Source of the DNA: Bradyrhizobium sp. U87765 SZCCT0048
GTDB taxonomy: Bacteria > Pseudomonadota > Alphaproteobacteria > Rhizobiales > Xanthobacteraceae
Direction of reading: 5' to 3'
NCBI RefSeq assembly: GCF_018131225.1
Contig: NZ_JAFCMM010000005.1
Coordinates: forward strand, 310,001-374,000
Length of the DNA: 64,000 bases
Below the pieces are notes generated by a model. It saw only the letters and a program-made list of their open reading frames with translations. It did not search any database and was not told the origin of the DNA. Below are positions 1-7,576 of the stretch, piece by piece (positions within the stretch are counted from its first letter, which is position 1; every line of letters begins with the position of its first letter). Made by a program: the position numbers and the translations under genes.

Positions 1-1
1 C

Positions 2-763
2 TTCGTGCGCGCGTCCTTCACCCTGCCGCAGCTCGCGGCCTCGCTCGGGCGCTGGGCGGCACGCAACGGCATCAAGACCGCCTATACCATCGTCTCCGAC
101 TACGCGCCGGGCATCGACGCCGAGACCTGGTTCAAGCAGAGCTTCGAGGCGCGCGGCGGCAAGGTGATCGGCGACGCCCGCACGCCGGTCAGCGCCATGG
201 AGTACGCCCCGTTCCTGCAGCGCGCTATGGAGGCCAAGCCTGACGCGGTGTTTGCATTCAATCCCGGCGGCGACGTCTCCGTCGCCTTCATGAAATCGGC
301 CAGGGAACGCGGCCTGACCAAGGCGGGCATCAAGCTGATGGTCACCGGCGACGTCGTCGACGACAACCTGTTGCCGGCGATGGGCGATGCGGTCGACGGC
401 GTGATCTCGACGCTGCACTACCAGGTCGACCTCGAGAACCGCGCCAACGCCGAATTCCTGAAAGGCTTTCGCGAGATGTTCGGCGCCACTGCGGTGCCGA
501 GCTATCGCGTGGTGCAGGGCTATGACGCCACCGCCATGATCTACAAGGCGGTCGAGAAGACCAAGGGCAACCTCGACGCCGCGGCGCTGATGGAGGCATT
601 CAAGGGCATGACCATCGACAGCCCGCGCGGCCCGATGTCGATCGATCCGGCGACCCGCGACGTCGTCCAGAACATCTACATCCGCCAGGGACAGCTGAAG
701 GACGGCGTCTGGCGCAATGTCGCCATCGACTCCATCGAGGACGTCAAGGACCCCGCGAAGTAA
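2..763 (+). CDS. Liv-type ABC transporter substrate-binding protein, 5' truncated
   Basis: The reading frame is open at the left edge, so the signal peptide and first lobe lie outside the window. The visible part begins with RASFTLPQ, and further on has VSDYAPGID and DVVDDNLLP, typical of the second half of periplasmic leucine-type (type I fold) binding proteins. It would capture the substrate in the periplasm and deliver it to the permeases encoded next. Its TAA stop shares one base with the ATG of the next gene, so the five genes are probably co-transcribed and translationally coupled. The family covers branched-chain amino acids, amides, urea and aromatic acids; the real ligand cannot be read from the sequence. 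The creatininase-family gene downstream hints at an amide-like compound. Confidence 0.9.
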   Translation, partial: FVRASFTLPQLAASLGRWAARNGIKTAYTIVSDYAPGIDAETWFKQSFEARGGKVIGDARTPVSAMEYAPFLQRAMEAKPDAVFAFNPGGDVSVAFMKSARERGLTKAGIKLMVTGDVVDDNLLPAMGDAVDGVISTLHYQVDLENRANAEFLKGFREMFGATAVPSYRVVQGYDATAMIYKAVEKTKGNLDAAALMEAFKGMTIDSPRGPMSIDPATRDVVQNIYIRQGQLKDGVWRNVAIDSIEDVKDPAK

Positions 764-1626
764 TGAGCGGCCTGATCTCCGTCATCGCCGATGGCGTCGC
801 CTACGGCATGCTGCTGCTGTTGTTCTCGGTCGGCCTGTCGGTGACGCTGGGACTGATGCGGTTCATCAACCTCGCCCATGGCGCGTTCGCCATGTGCGGC
901 GGCTATGTCGCGGCGCTGGCGCTGGGCCGTGGCGGCGTGCCGTTCCTGCTGACCCTGCCGCTCGCCTTCGGCGTTACCGCGCTGGTCGGTGTCGCCGCCG
1001 AGCGCACCGTCATCCGCCATGTCTACGCGATGCCGGCGCTGCAGCAGGTGCTGTTCTCGATCGGGCTCGCCTTCGCCGCCAGTGCCGTCGCCACCATCCT
1101 GTTCGGGCCGCAGCAGCAGGCGATGCTGCTGCCGGACTGGTTGACGCAGCCGGTCGACCTGTTCGGCCTGCACATCGGCGGCTATCGCGTGTTCCTGGTG
1201 CTGGCGGGCCTGCTCGCGACCGCCGCGTTGTTCCTGCTGTTCAACCGTACGCTGTTCGGCGCCCGCATCCGCGCCGCCGTCGATAGCCGCCGCACGGCGG
1301 AGGGGATCGGCATCAATGTCGACCGCCTGTTCGCGGTGGCGTTCGGCCTCGGCGCCGGGCTCGCCGGCCTCGGTGGCGCGCTGTCGGTCGGCTTTCTCGG
1401 TCTCGATCCGACCTTTCCGTTCAAGTATCTCACCATCGTGCTGATGGTGGTGGCCATCGGCGGCCCCGGCTCGATCGGCGGCTCGGTGCTCGCGGCGCTC
1501 GGCCTTGGCGTCATCGACGCGGTGTTCAAGTATCTCTGGCCCGAGGTCGGCTCGTTTGTGATCTATGGGCTTCTGGTGATCATGATGATCGCATGTCCCA
1601 CCGGCCTTGCGGGGCGTCGCGCATGA
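763..1626 (+). CDS. livH: ABC transporter permease, LivH family
   Basis: This 287-residue, very hydrophobic protein has about eight predicted membrane segments and the family motif RFINLAHGAFAM near residue 28. The cytoplasmic coupling loop (AVDSRRTAEGIGINVDRLF, about residues 170-190) matches LivH proteins. It forms one half of the inner-membrane channel with LivM. The start codon overlaps the stop of the binding-protein gene by one base, and its own stop overlaps the livM start by four bases (ATGA), which supports both boundaries. Substrate specificity is not determined by this subunit, so the gene name reflects family only. Confidence 0.93.
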   Translation: MSGLISVIADGVAYGMLLLLFSVGLSVTLGLMRFINLAHGAFAMCGGYVAALALGRGGVPFLLTLPLAFGVTALVGVAAERTVIRHVYAMPALQQVLFSIGLAFAASAVATILFGPQQQAMLLPDWLTQPVDLFGLHIGGYRVFLVLAGLLATAALFLLFNRTLFGARIRAAVDSRRTAEGIGINVDRLFAVAFGLGAGLAGLGGALSVGFLGLDPTFPFKYLTIVLMVVAIGGPGSIGGSVLAALGLGVIDAVFKYLWPEVGSFVIYGLLVIMMIACPTGLAGRRA

Positions 1627-2585
1627 AGACGCTGCCCTCCGTCGGCCTTGGCTGGCTGCTGCTCGCCGCTGCGCTGATCGCCTGCTGGCTGCTGCCGGAT
1701 TACCTGCTGCTGCTCGGCAACCTCTGCATCCTCGCCATCTTTGCGCTGTCCTATGATCTCCTGCAGGGCCATGCCGGCATTGTGTCGCTGGGCCATGCGG
1801 CATTCTTCGGCATCGGCGCCTTCACAGCGGCGCTCATGGCCCACGCCGGCGTTGCCGAGCCGCTGCTCGGGCTTGCGGGTGCGACGCTGCTCAGCGCGGC
1901 GGTGGCATTCTGCCTGACGCCCATCGTGGTGCGCGGCAACGATTTCACCCGCCTGCTGGTGACGCTCGGCATCGGCTTCCTGTTCTATGAGGCCGCCAAC
2001 AGCGCGCGCTGGCTCACCGGCGGCGCCGACGGCATGCCGGATTTCGAGGTCGGCCCGGTGCTGGGGCTGTTTTCGTTCGATTTCCTCGGCCGCACCGCGT
2101 TCTTCTATGCGCTTGCCGTGCTGGTCGCGGTGTTCGTACTGCTGCGGCGGGTGACGCAGTCGCCGTTCGGCCTCGCGCTCAGCGGCCTTCGCGAGAACAG
2201 CCGCCGCATGCCGGCCATCGGCGCGCCGGTCGCGCGCCATCTTGCCATGGCCTACACGTTGTCCGGCGCCATCGCCGGGCTCGCGGGGGCGGTGCTGGCG
2301 CAGACCACGCGCTTCGCCTCCATCGACATGCTCGGCTTCGACCGTTCCGCCGAGGTGATGATGATGACCACCATCGGCGGCTCCGGCAGCATTCCCGGCG
2401 TCGTGCTTGGCGCAGCGGCGTTTGGTTTCCTCAAGGATTATCTCTCCTCGGTGTCGCCGAAATACTGGCACCTCGGTCTCGGCCTCGTGCTGATGGCCTC
2501 GGTGTTCGTGATCCGCGGCGGCATCGTCGGCGCGCTCACTGTCGGCGTCGGGGCGCTGCGGCGGCGGATCGGAGGCGCGCGATGA
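1623..2585 (+). CDS. livM: ABC transporter permease, LivM family
   Basis: This 320-residue polytopic membrane protein contains the LivM motif GHAGIVSLGHAAFFGIGAF near residue 45 and a second conserved block around TTIGGSGSIPGVVLGA near residue 255. It pairs with LivH to form the translocation pore. The ATG at 1623 was preferred over an upstream in-frame ATG at 1593 because it overlaps the livH stop (ATGA), the same coupling used at the next junction. The 3' end overlaps livG by four bases. Confidence 0.93.
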   Translation: MKTLPSVGLGWLLLAAALIACWLLPDYLLLLGNLCILAIFALSYDLLQGHAGIVSLGHAAFFGIGAFTAALMAHAGVAEPLLGLAGATLLSAAVAFCLTPIVVRGNDFTRLLVTLGIGFLFYEAANSARWLTGGADGMPDFEVGPVLGLFSFDFLGRTAFFYALAVLVAVFVLLRRVTQSPFGLALSGLRENSRRMPAIGAPVARHLAMAYTLSGAIAGLAGAVLAQTTRFASIDMLGFDRSAEVMMMTTIGGSGSIPGVVLGAAAFGFLKDYLSSVSPKYWHLGLGLVLMASVFVIRGGIVGALTVGVGALRRRIGGAR

Positions 2586-3355
2586 CGACGGACACGACGA
2601 ACGCCATCGCCGCCAGCGGCCTCACCGTGCGCTTCGGCAACTTCACCGCCGTCGGCGGCGTCGATCTCGGCATCGCCGCCGGCAGCCGCCATGCCCTGAT
2701 CGGCCCCAACGGCGCCGGTAAGACCACGCTGGTGCATGCGCTCACCGGCGGCCTGCGGCCGACCGCGGGCAGCGTCCATCTCGGCGGCCGCGACGTCACG
2801 CGGCTGCGCGAGGCAGGCCGCGTTCGCCTCGGGTTGGCGCGCACCTACCAGATCAACCAGCTGTTCCGGGGCCTCAGCGTCCTCGACAACGTCATGCTCG
2901 CGATCTTCGAGCGCGACCGCAAGACCTTCGCGTTCTGGCGCCGCGCGTCGCGCGACAGCGCCGTGATCGAGGAGGCGCGCGGCCATCTCGCCTTCGTCAA
3001 CCTCGCTGATCATGCCGAGCGCATCGTCGCGACGCTGCCCTACGGCCTGCAGCGCCTCCTCGAGATCGCGGTGGCGCTGGCGACGAAGCCCAAGGTGCTG
3101 GTGCTGGACGAGCCCGCGGCCGGCGTGCCGGCGGCGCAGAGCGAGGCGATCTTCGAGCGCATCCATGCGCTGCCGCGCGAACTGACGCTGGTGTTCGTCG
3201 AGCACGACATGAACCTCGTCTTTCGTTTCGCCGAGCGCATCACCGTGCTGGTCGCCGGCCGCGTCCTGACCGAGGGCACGCCGGCGGAGATTTCGGCCGA
3301 CGAGCGCGTGCGCGAGGTCTATCTCGGCCGCAGGGGGCACCATGCCGCTGCTTGA
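2582..3355 (+). CDS. livG: ABC transporter ATP-binding protein, LivG family
   Basis: This 257-residue cytoplasmic ATPase drives import through LivHM. It shows Walker A GPNGAGKTT near residue 42, a LivG-type signature LPYGLQRLLEIA in place of a classical LSGGQ, Walker B VLVLDEPAAGV and the switch histidine in FVEHDMNLV. Length is normal for LivG. It overlaps livM by 4 bases and livF by 14 bases, indicating strict co-expression. Confidence 0.93.
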   Translation: MTTDTTNAIAASGLTVRFGNFTAVGGVDLGIAAGSRHALIGPNGAGKTTLVHALTGGLRPTAGSVHLGGRDVTRLREAGRVRLGLARTYQINQLFRGLSVLDNVMLAIFERDRKTFAFWRRASRDSAVIEEARGHLAFVNLADHAERIVATLPYGLQRLLEIAVALATKPKVLVLDEPAAGVPAAQSEAIFERIHALPRELTLVFVEHDMNLVFRFAERITVLVAGRVLTEGTPAEISADERVREVYLGRRGHHAAA

Positions 3356-4040
3356 GATCGACAACCTCACTGCCGGTTACGGCGAGGCCGTGGTGCTCGA
3401 CGACATGAGTCTTGCCGTCGACGAGGGCGAGTGCCTTGCGGTGCTCGGCCGCAACGGTGTCGGCAAGACCACGTTGATGCTGGCGGTGATGGCCCATGCC
3501 CGGCGCTTTGGGGGCGCGCTGCGCTTCGCCGGCGAGGACATCGCCCGCCTGCCGGCCAATGAGCGGGTGCGGCGCGGCCTCGGCTGGGTGCCGCAGGAGC
3601 GCGACATCTTTCCCTCGCTCACTGTCGAGGAAAACCTGCTGGTCGCCCACCGGCGCGGCGGCCGCTTCGACCTCGCGGCGATCTACCACCTGTTCCCGCG
3701 GCTGCGGGAGCGGCGGCGAAACGGCGGCGACCGCCTGTCCGGTGGCGAGCAGCAGATGCTGGCGATCGGCCGCACGCTGATGACCGATCCGCGTCTGCTG
3801 CTGCTCGACGAGCCGTTCGAGGGCCTCGCGCCGGTGATCGTCGACGAACTCGAAGACACGCTCAAGCGCCTGCGCAGCGAGTTCGGCTTTGCGGTGGTGC
3901 TGGTCGAGCAGCGCGCCGAGGACGTGCTGCTGCTGTCCGACCGCGCCATCGTCCTCGACCGCGGTCGTATCGTGCTGCAGGGCCAATCGGCGGCGCTGCT
4001 CGCAGACTTTGGCAAGGTGCATGAATGGATCGCGGTGTAA
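3342..4040 (+). CDS. livF: ABC transporter ATP-binding protein, LivF family
   Basis: This 232-residue ATPase is the second nucleotide-binding subunit of the importer. Walker A is GRNGVGKTT (about residues 36-44), the signature is LSGGEQQMLAIG, Walker B is LLLLDEPFEGLAP, and the switch region reads LVEQR, in which glutamine replaces histidine as is usual in LivF. It is the last member of the overlapping five-gene run. A 248-base interval with palindromic repeats separates it from the creatininase-family gene on the same strand. Confidence 0.93.
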   Translation: MPLLEIDNLTAGYGEAVVLDDMSLAVDEGECLAVLGRNGVGKTTLMLAVMAHARRFGGALRFAGEDIARLPANERVRRGLGWVPQERDIFPSLTVEENLLVAHRRGGRFDLAAIYHLFPRLRERRRNGGDRLSGGEQQMLAIGRTLMTDPRLLLLDEPFEGLAPVIVDELEDTLKRLRSEFGFAVVLVEQRAEDVLLLSDRAIVLDRGRIVLQGQSAALLADFGKVHEWIAV

Positions 4041-4111
4041 GCGAGGGGGCAGCGAACCATCTCCTCATCTTGGGAATCTGATCGGAAAGGCACGCGCCGA
4101 CCTTAATGTTT

Positions 4112-4182
4112 GTCGTCGCCGGGCTTGTCCCGGCGACCCCGATCAGGGGGGGGGGGGTGGCCGGGACAAGCCCGGCCACGAC
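4112..4182. repeat. Inverted repeat with G11 tract
   Basis: Two arms, TCGTCGCCGGGCTTGTCCCG and its near reverse complement in GGCCGGGACAAGCCCGGCCACGA, face each other across a spacer containing eleven consecutive G residues (4146-4156). Elements with this sequence are familiar intergenic repeats in Bradyrhizobium-type genomes. It sits between livF and the hydrolase gene and could fold into a long hairpin that affects read-through between them. Confidence 0.75.
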
Positions 4183-4214
4183 GGAGAAAAAGGAAAGCGC
4201 CGTAAGAGTCACTG

Positions 4215-4260
4215 CCTCATGGTTCGGGACGCGCGGCATGCCGCGCTCCTCACCACGAGG
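4215..4260. repeat. Palindromic dispersed repeat, family A
   Basis: This is one unit of the most frequent repeat in the window, with outer arms CTCATGGTTCGGGACGCG and GCTCCTCACCACGAGG and an inner stem GCGCGGC/GCCGCGC. It lies just upstream of the creatininase-family gene, ending 28 bases before the chosen ATG. Confidence 0.8.
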
Positions 4261-4288
4261 AGAATGCGAGGCGCGAGGAGACGTGGTC

Positions 4289-5104
4289 ATGAAAGACAGC
4301 CTGCTGGCCGGCACCATGGCCGAAATGACGGCGACCGCGGTCGCGGCTGCTGCGCGGCGCAAGGCGGCGGTGCTGCTGCCGGTCGGCGTGATCGAGGCCC
4401 ATGGCCCGCACCTGCCGGTCGGCACCGACGCCTTCATCGCGCTGGCGCTGTGCAAGGCGACGCAGCGCTATGCGGCAGAGGCCGGCCGCGAGACCTTCAT
4501 CGCGCCGCCCTACTACTGGGGCATCAACGCGGTGCTCGGCGAATTCACGGGTTCGTTCCGCATCCGCGCCGAGACCGCGAAAGCGCTGCTCGCCGACGTC
4601 ATCGCCTCGCTGATCGCCAATGGCTTTCCGGAGGTCCACATCGTCAGCCACCATGGCGACCGCGCCCACAACGAGATGATCCTCAGCGTGCTGCGCGAAG
4701 TCCATGCGCAGGGCCATGCCGGCGTGCGGCTGCTGTACACGCCGGTGCGCTGGAAGATGATCGAGCGCCTCGGCGAGACCGGCAAGGAGCCGTGGTGGGT
4801 GCCGTGGGACTATCACCCGCGGCTCGAGGATTTCCGCCTCACCGGCATCCTCGGCGTCCATGCCGACGAGTACGAGACCGCGGCGATCGTGCGCTATCAT
4901 CCGGAGACGGTGGATTTCGAGGCGCTGCGCAAGCTCGCGCCGACGCAGCTGACGCTGGAGGATCTCGCAGCCTGGCGGACTGGCGGCGAGGCCGCGCGGC
5001 GGCTGACACCCGACGGCTATTTCGGCGCACCGAACCCGATCGACCCCGAGCTGTGGCGGCACTACGACGAGACCGCGCGCATCCTGGCGGCGGCAATCGG
5101 TTGA
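4289..5104 (+). CDS. Creatininase family hydrolase
   Basis: This 271-residue protein belongs to the creatininase superfamily of metal-dependent cyclic amide hydrolases. The metal and catalytic blocks are visible: VIEAHGPHLPVGTDAF (Glu, His and Asp ligands), VSHHGDRAHNE and VHADEYETA (the usual HxGE-type glutamate). The superfamily includes creatinine amidohydrolase and enzymes acting on other small lactams or amides, so substrate is open. The ATG at 4289 was chosen because earlier in-frame ATGs run through the palindromic repeats. Its position behind a complete Liv importer suggests that the transporter supplies the substrate, but this is inference. Confidence 0.87.
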   Translation: MKDSLLAGTMAEMTATAVAAAARRKAAVLLPVGVIEAHGPHLPVGTDAFIALALCKATQRYAAEAGRETFIAPPYYWGINAVLGEFTGSFRIRAETAKALLADVIASLIANGFPEVHIVSHHGDRAHNEMILSVLREVHAQGHAGVRLLYTPVRWKMIERLGETGKEPWWVPWDYHPRLEDFRLTGILGVHADEYETAAIVRYHPETVDFEALRKLAPTQLTLEDLAAWRTGGEAARRLTPDGYFGAPNPIDPELWRHYDETARILAAAIG

Positions 5105-5138
5105 GGGATGCCGGGAAGGCCGCTGCGGCGCGCGGCCG

Positions 5139-5462
5139 TCACTCTTCGATGTATGCGGCGCCCTGGCGGGAATTCTTCTTCTTCTTGCCGGCCATCTGCT
5201 TGAGGAAGCAGACCTCGAGCTGGTCGCCGTTGAGGCGCTCGAGCTCGCAGCGGCGGTAGACGAGGCCGGTCGACGACAGCAGCAGGAAGAATTCCTTGAG
5301 GTTGAGGCCCTCGACGGACCCCTCGACGATCAGCGAGGCGTTGGTGTCCGAGATGCTCTCGACGACGCAGTTGCGCCGCCAGGTGCCGTCGATGCCCATC
5401 AGGTGCGCGGTGATGCCCCGTGAAAACGTGACGCGATCGACCTCGGCTTTCTCGGCAGGCAT
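5139..5462 (-). CDS. PilZ-like domain protein
   Basis: The 107-residue protein looks like a single small beta-barrel PilZ domain, with RRNCVVESISDTNASLIV in the place of the usual c-di-GMP motif. The canonical DxSxxG reads DTNASL here, and the upstream RxxxR is not evident, so nucleotide binding is doubtful. The C-terminus is basic (KKKKN). It is convergent with the creatininase-family gene, 34 bases from its stop. Similar single-domain proteins occur in several paralogues in Bradyrhizobium-type genomes. Function is unknown beyond possible c-di-GMP or protein binding. Confidence 0.7.
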   Translation of the reverse strand: MPAEKAEVDRVTFSRGITAHLMGIDGTWRRNCVVESISDTNASLIVEGSVEGLNLKEFFLLLSSTGLVYRRCELERLNGDQLEVCFLKQMAGKKKKNSRQGAAYIEE

Positions 5463-5979
5463 GGATGACGTCCGGTTCGCGCGACGGCCGGAACCCGGTC
5501 AGACGCATTCAGACAACAATAGGCAGCCTGAAACTAACAAGCCGTATAGACGTGGCCCCGGCCGGGGAGCGCTCGGTTCTATTCCGGTCATCATGTACCG
5601 CCTGCGACGCCCTGTCGCATGAGTGATCCCGCCGGCAAGGGCGGGCACCGATTGCACTCAGTGCATGGGTGGCTGCGCCGAAGGTAATAGCTTGCACCGG
5701 GCCGGCGCCTGACCGGCGCGCAGGGCGGCTGGCGAAAACCGTCATGGCTCCGGGACTTATGCGTTACGCGCAGATCGAAAGCGCCGCTCATCGCCGCGAC
5801 CGCCGCGGGCCGGACGGCAGGCGGCATGACAGGGATGCGCGGGCGAGCGGAGACGACCGCGGAATTTCGCGAGAAAGGTTCGCGATCACGGCCGCCGGGA
5901 CGTGCCGCCGGCCGCTGCCGGGAGGCGGGTGCGGCGTCGCCGGACCTGTCACCTCACCAAGACCCTGGGACCTTGCGCG
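5463..5979. other. Intergenic stretch without a convincing gene
   Basis: No reading frame here shows convincing coding character. A short GC hairpin (CCCGCC/GGGCGGG around 5628-5645) is present but is not followed by a T run. The interval probably carries divergent promoters for the PilZ-like gene and the small gene at 5980. Confidence 0.5.
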
Positions 5980-6258
5980 ATGGACGATGCCGAGCTGCAG
6001 AAGATCGCCGCCGACAACGAGAACCTGATCCTGAACGCCGAGAATCCGGGCGAAGCGCTGCGGGCGATCCTGCGCTCGGCCGACGTGGTCTACGGCGTCT
6101 ACCCGGCGCAGGGCGGCTGCGCCAAGCTGCTGATCAAGGGGCAGGGCCTGCTCGACGGCAAGCATGTGCCGCGCAAGCTCACCGCCGTGCCGTGCCGTTC
6201 GGCGGAAGAGGCGCGCACGCTGCAGGCGACATTTGGCGACGGCGGCGCGCGCCGCTGA
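5980..6258 (+). CDS. Small hypothetical protein (92 aa)
   Basis: The product starts MDDAELQKIAADNENLIL and looks soluble, with an acidic helical N-terminus and a compact second half containing GGCAKLLIKGQGLLDG. The even amino-acid composition and third-position GC bias argue for a real gene. I do not recognise a family. The ATG at 5980 opens this soluble part; an earlier in-frame ATG would add a low-complexity Arg/Gly leader. No operon partner is adjacent. Confidence 0.55.
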   Translation: MDDAELQKIAADNENLILNAENPGEALRAILRSADVVYGVYPAQGGCAKLLIKGQGLLDGKHVPRKLTAVPCRSAEEARTLQATFGDGGARR

Positions 6259-6562
6259 GTCGCGCCGCCCCTGTTTTCAAGGCTTTCGTTAACGCCAATC
6301 ATGTCGACGCAGCGGCGCCGCGCGCGGCCGCATCCGTGTTTGCGGCGGATTCCTGCCTCGCCACTGTCGCAATTGAGCATCGGTCGTTGCAGGAATGTCG
6401 CAGTCGGGATTCGAATCCGGCGCGGCGCGCGGCGATCGTTGACTGTGCGGCCTTCCGTGCCGTTACGTGAATGCCATGCAGGCGCAAGGTTCGTTTTCCG
6501 CCGATGTGCGGTTGATCTTGCGGATGGACCTGCGAAGTGGTGGGGCGGGCGTAAGGACGTAA
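6259..6562. other. Intergenic stretch without a convincing gene
   Basis: No supported coding frame was found. A GATTCGAATC string at about 6410 resembles a tRNA T-loop, but the flanking bases do not pair and no acceptor stem exists. Confidence 0.45.
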
Positions 6563-6667
6563 ATGATGCTGCAGATCGTTGCCATGTGTGGTGGTCTCCT
6601 GAGCGCCGGGATTTTCCTCGCCCACGCCTACGACATGTTCCAGAACTCGGCTCCGCGCCGGAGCTGA
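6563..6667 (+). CDS. Tiny membrane protein (34 aa), tentative
   Basis: The frame encodes MMLQIVAMCGGLLSAGIF followed by LAHAYDMF and a short polar end. That is one hydrophobic segment with a small soluble tail, as in many tiny single-pass proteins. A GGA-type ribosome-binding sequence (AAGGACG) lies a few bases upstream. Nothing else in the frame supports a function, and no family can be named. It could be a chance frame. Confidence 0.4.
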   Translation: MMLQIVAMCGGLLSAGIFLAHAYDMFQNSAPRRS

Positions 6668-6945
6668 TCCTCTCTCTCGTTCTTGCTTCTCGTCTGCGAT
6701 CCCGGCTGCGGCTCTCGCCCCCAAGGCGCGTCCGGCCGCCGGGACCGATGACCCGGCCGCAAGGCCGCGACGGCCCGCCGCCGGCCCTGCCAGGGCCCTT
6801 TCAGGGCCGTGTTACCGTTCTGGTCGCCCCCCCCTGGGGCCGCGTCCCCCTACCCATCCAGCTTCCTGGTCGGTATCCTTCTTGGCGCTGCCATGCGCAG
6901 CACGCCTTGCTCAATTTGCATGCCTGTACTGGTTCTGGGCCCAAG

Positions 6946-6957
6946 ATGACCGGTCAT
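6946..6957. promoter_or_regulatory. Palindrome resembling a TetR operator
   Basis: ATGACCGGTCAT is a perfect 12-base palindrome just upstream of the TetR-like remnant. GACCGGTC cores are common in operators of TetR-family regulators that control their own genes. No experimental basis exists for this copy. Confidence 0.35.
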
Positions 6958-6974
6958 ATTGGATCGGCGCACTG

Positions 6975-7411
6975 AGGGATGAAGGGACCACGCGCATGCT
7001 GCTGGCGGTCGAGGCGGTCGAGCGCTTCTGGCAGGACAGCGCGCCGCGCCGGGCCATGCTCAGCGGCCGGAGCCTGTCGCCGGTCGCGCGCCTGAAGCAG
7101 CACTTTCACCGTCTCAACACGTTCAATCTCGACATGGGTTGCCTGATCGGCAACTTCAGCGCCGAGTTGCCGGCGCAGAGCCGGCCGGTGCGCGCCTGGC
7201 AATGATCTGGGCGGCCTGGAGCAAGGGCGTCGAAATCTCTGTGCGCGACGCCGCCGAAGCCGGCCAGCTGCGGCCGGGCCTCGTCCCGGGCGATGTCGCT
7301 GCTTTCCTGATCAGCGCCTGGGAAGGGGCGCTGCTGCGCGCCAAGATCGATCACGACCACAGCGCGCTGGAGCGTTTCAAGCGCGTCGTGTTCGCCGGCC
7401 TGTTCGTCTGA
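6975..7411 (+). pseudogene. TetR/AcrR family regulator remnant, frameshifted
   Basis: Two overlapping frames together give the ligand-binding half of a TetR-family regulator: LLAVEAVERFWQDSA to FNLDMGCLIGNFSAEL in one frame, then LAMIWAAWSKGVEISVRD to RFKRVVFAGLFV in another. The switch occurs near 7190-7200, where the first frame ends RPVRAWQ-stop while the second reads GARLAMIW. The N-terminal helix-turn-helix (about 45 residues in intact relatives) is not found in any upstream frame. Both lesions make a functional regulator unlikely. A sequencing error could explain the shift but not the missing DNA-binding domain. Confidence 0.7.
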
Positions 7412-7576
7412 GCAGGGCGGGAACCGGACAGGACGCGATCGACCGTCGATCGACGTGTTTCGTCGCCCACGCCCGTCGGCATGCCGACGCCTGCGTCCAT
7501 CGTTCTGGCCCGTATGCTAATCTTTCGCTTTCGACGAACTCCGCCGGAACCGGGCGGGCGGGCGCGGTCGCCGCGT

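Noticed and set aside
676..1803. Long minus-strand frame over the liv genes
   Set aside because: It is antisense to livH and livM; its translation is Arg/Gln/His-rich low complexity, a mirror of GC-rich codon bias.
5628..5645. GC hairpin considered as an intrinsic terminator
   Set aside because: No T run follows it and no gene on either strand ends at a suitable distance.
6395..6430. tRNA-like T-loop sequence (GATTCGAATC)
   Set aside because: The five bases on either side do not pair, and no acceptor or anticodon stem can be built.
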